A stretch of DNA of 35,422 bases. Origin: an uncultured bacterium (GTDB taxonomy: Bacteria; Actinomycetota; Coriobacteriia; Coriobacteriales; Eggerthellaceae). Position numbers and translations under genes: made by a program. Of this stretch, positions 35,128 through 35,422 are shown piece by piece (positions within the stretch are counted from its first letter, which is position 1; every line of letters starts with the position of its first letter). The notes below the pieces were generated by a model that saw only the letters and a list, made by a program, of their open reading frames with translations, was not told the origin of the DNA and made no database searches. The stretch lies in NCBI GenBank assembly GCA_905215035.1, contig CAJMOJ010000010.1, positions 1 to 35,422 of the forward strand, written 5' to 3'.

Positions 35128-35422
35128 TGATATCGTACCAGCCCATACGGGAGATATTGTCATCTACCAGTCTGCTTCTGGCGCGCCAGAAATTGAATGC
35201 GTTTTCCATGGTGAGAATATGTGGCTTACTCAGGCACAAATGGGTGAGTTGTATCAGGTGTCAAAAAAGACCATTAGCGAGCATTTAAACAACATCTTTA
35301 ATGAAGGAGAATTGAGTCCAGAGGCAGTTGTCCGGAAATTCCGGACAACTGCCAAAGATGGGAAAAACTATCAAGTCAACTACTATTCTTTAGAGACTGT
35401 TATTGCAGTTGGCTACCGAGTT
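35117..35422 (+). CDS. rhuM: RhuM family protein (5' part, cut by window end)
   Basis: Begins at ATG 35117 within the hsdM end, with GGAGG ten bases upstream, and runs off the right edge after 102 codons. The visible part matches RhuM proteins: EIECVFHGENMWLTQAQMGELYQVSKKTISEHLNNIF, then FRTTAKDGKNYQVNYYSLETVIAVGYRV. RhuM genes often lie inside type I restriction loci between hsdM and hsdS; the function is unresolved (first described in a Salmonella pathogenicity island). The coding sequence contains a perfect 31-bp palindrome. Confidence 0.88.
   Translation, partial: MGSSDIVPAHTGDIVIYQSASGAPEIECVFHGENMWLTQAQMGELYQVSKKTISEHLNNIFNEGELSPEAVVRKFRTTAKDGKNYQVNYYSLETVIAVGYRV
35323..35353. repeat. 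Perfect 31-bp palindrome inside rhuM
   Basis: GGCAGTTGTCCGGAA, a central A, then TTCCGGACAACTGCC: 15-bp arms match perfectly. It encodes AVVRKFRTTA in the RhuM frame, so it lies in coding sequence rather than between genes. Confidence 0.9.

Overview
The window looks like chromosomal DNA from a moderate-GC, Gram-positive-type anaerobe or facultative anaerobe. Strong AGGAGG-type ribosome binding sites, many MerR, Rrf2, MarR, Xre and LytTR regulators, QacA-like DHA2 exporters, a ferredoxin-domain aldo/keto reductase, a CoA-disulfide reductase and a lipoprotein GH5 glycosidase fit a host-associated Coriobacteriia (Atopobium/Lancefieldella/Olsenella-like). That placement is an inference from gene content and style only. 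No rRNA, tRNA, insertion sequence or CRISPR array was seen.

Layout. 1-1599 (-): 5' part of a large secreted glycine-rich surface protein, frameshifted at a 7-base poly-C tract just after the signal peptide and so probably phase-variable. 1789-4199: MerR/TipAS regulator with a textbook 19-bp-spacer promoter, an alpha/beta hydrolase and an unknown protein. 4223-6811: Xre regulator plus membrane protein, flavin reductase, and a YwnB/YwnA-like pair (NAD(P)-binding protein and Rrf2 regulator). 6920-9725: a DNA-damage cassette made of a frameshifted DEDDh exonuclease, a Y-family polymerase and a YolD-like partner. 9748-12467: LytTR regulator with its DUF3021-like membrane protein, a P-loop kinase-like protein and a degenerate DnaB-like ATPase. 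12502-19377: GrpB-like protein, two aldo/keto reductases, a GNAT acetyltransferase, an SDR dehydrogenase and CoA-disulfide reductase with rhodanese. 19438-25448: two DHA2 exporters, each fused to a CBS pair, around a lipoprotein GH5 glycosidase; the first has an operator and a transcription attenuator, the second is in an operon with a MarR repressor. 25752-30340: DUF454 protein, a 1203-residue fused CydDC-like ABC exporter and a YgbA-like Cys-rich protein. 30523-35422: type I restriction-modification locus hsdR-hsdM-rhuM, cut by the window end before any hsdS.

Functional themes. Much of the window concerns stress sensing and export: ligand- or redox-responsive regulators sit beside the exporters and oxidoreductases they probably control. 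The least ordinary items are the poly-C switch on the surface protein, the paired MFS-CBS fusions, the attenuator in front of one of them, the orphan DnaB-like protein without a P-loop lysine, and a perfect 31-bp palindrome inside rhuM.
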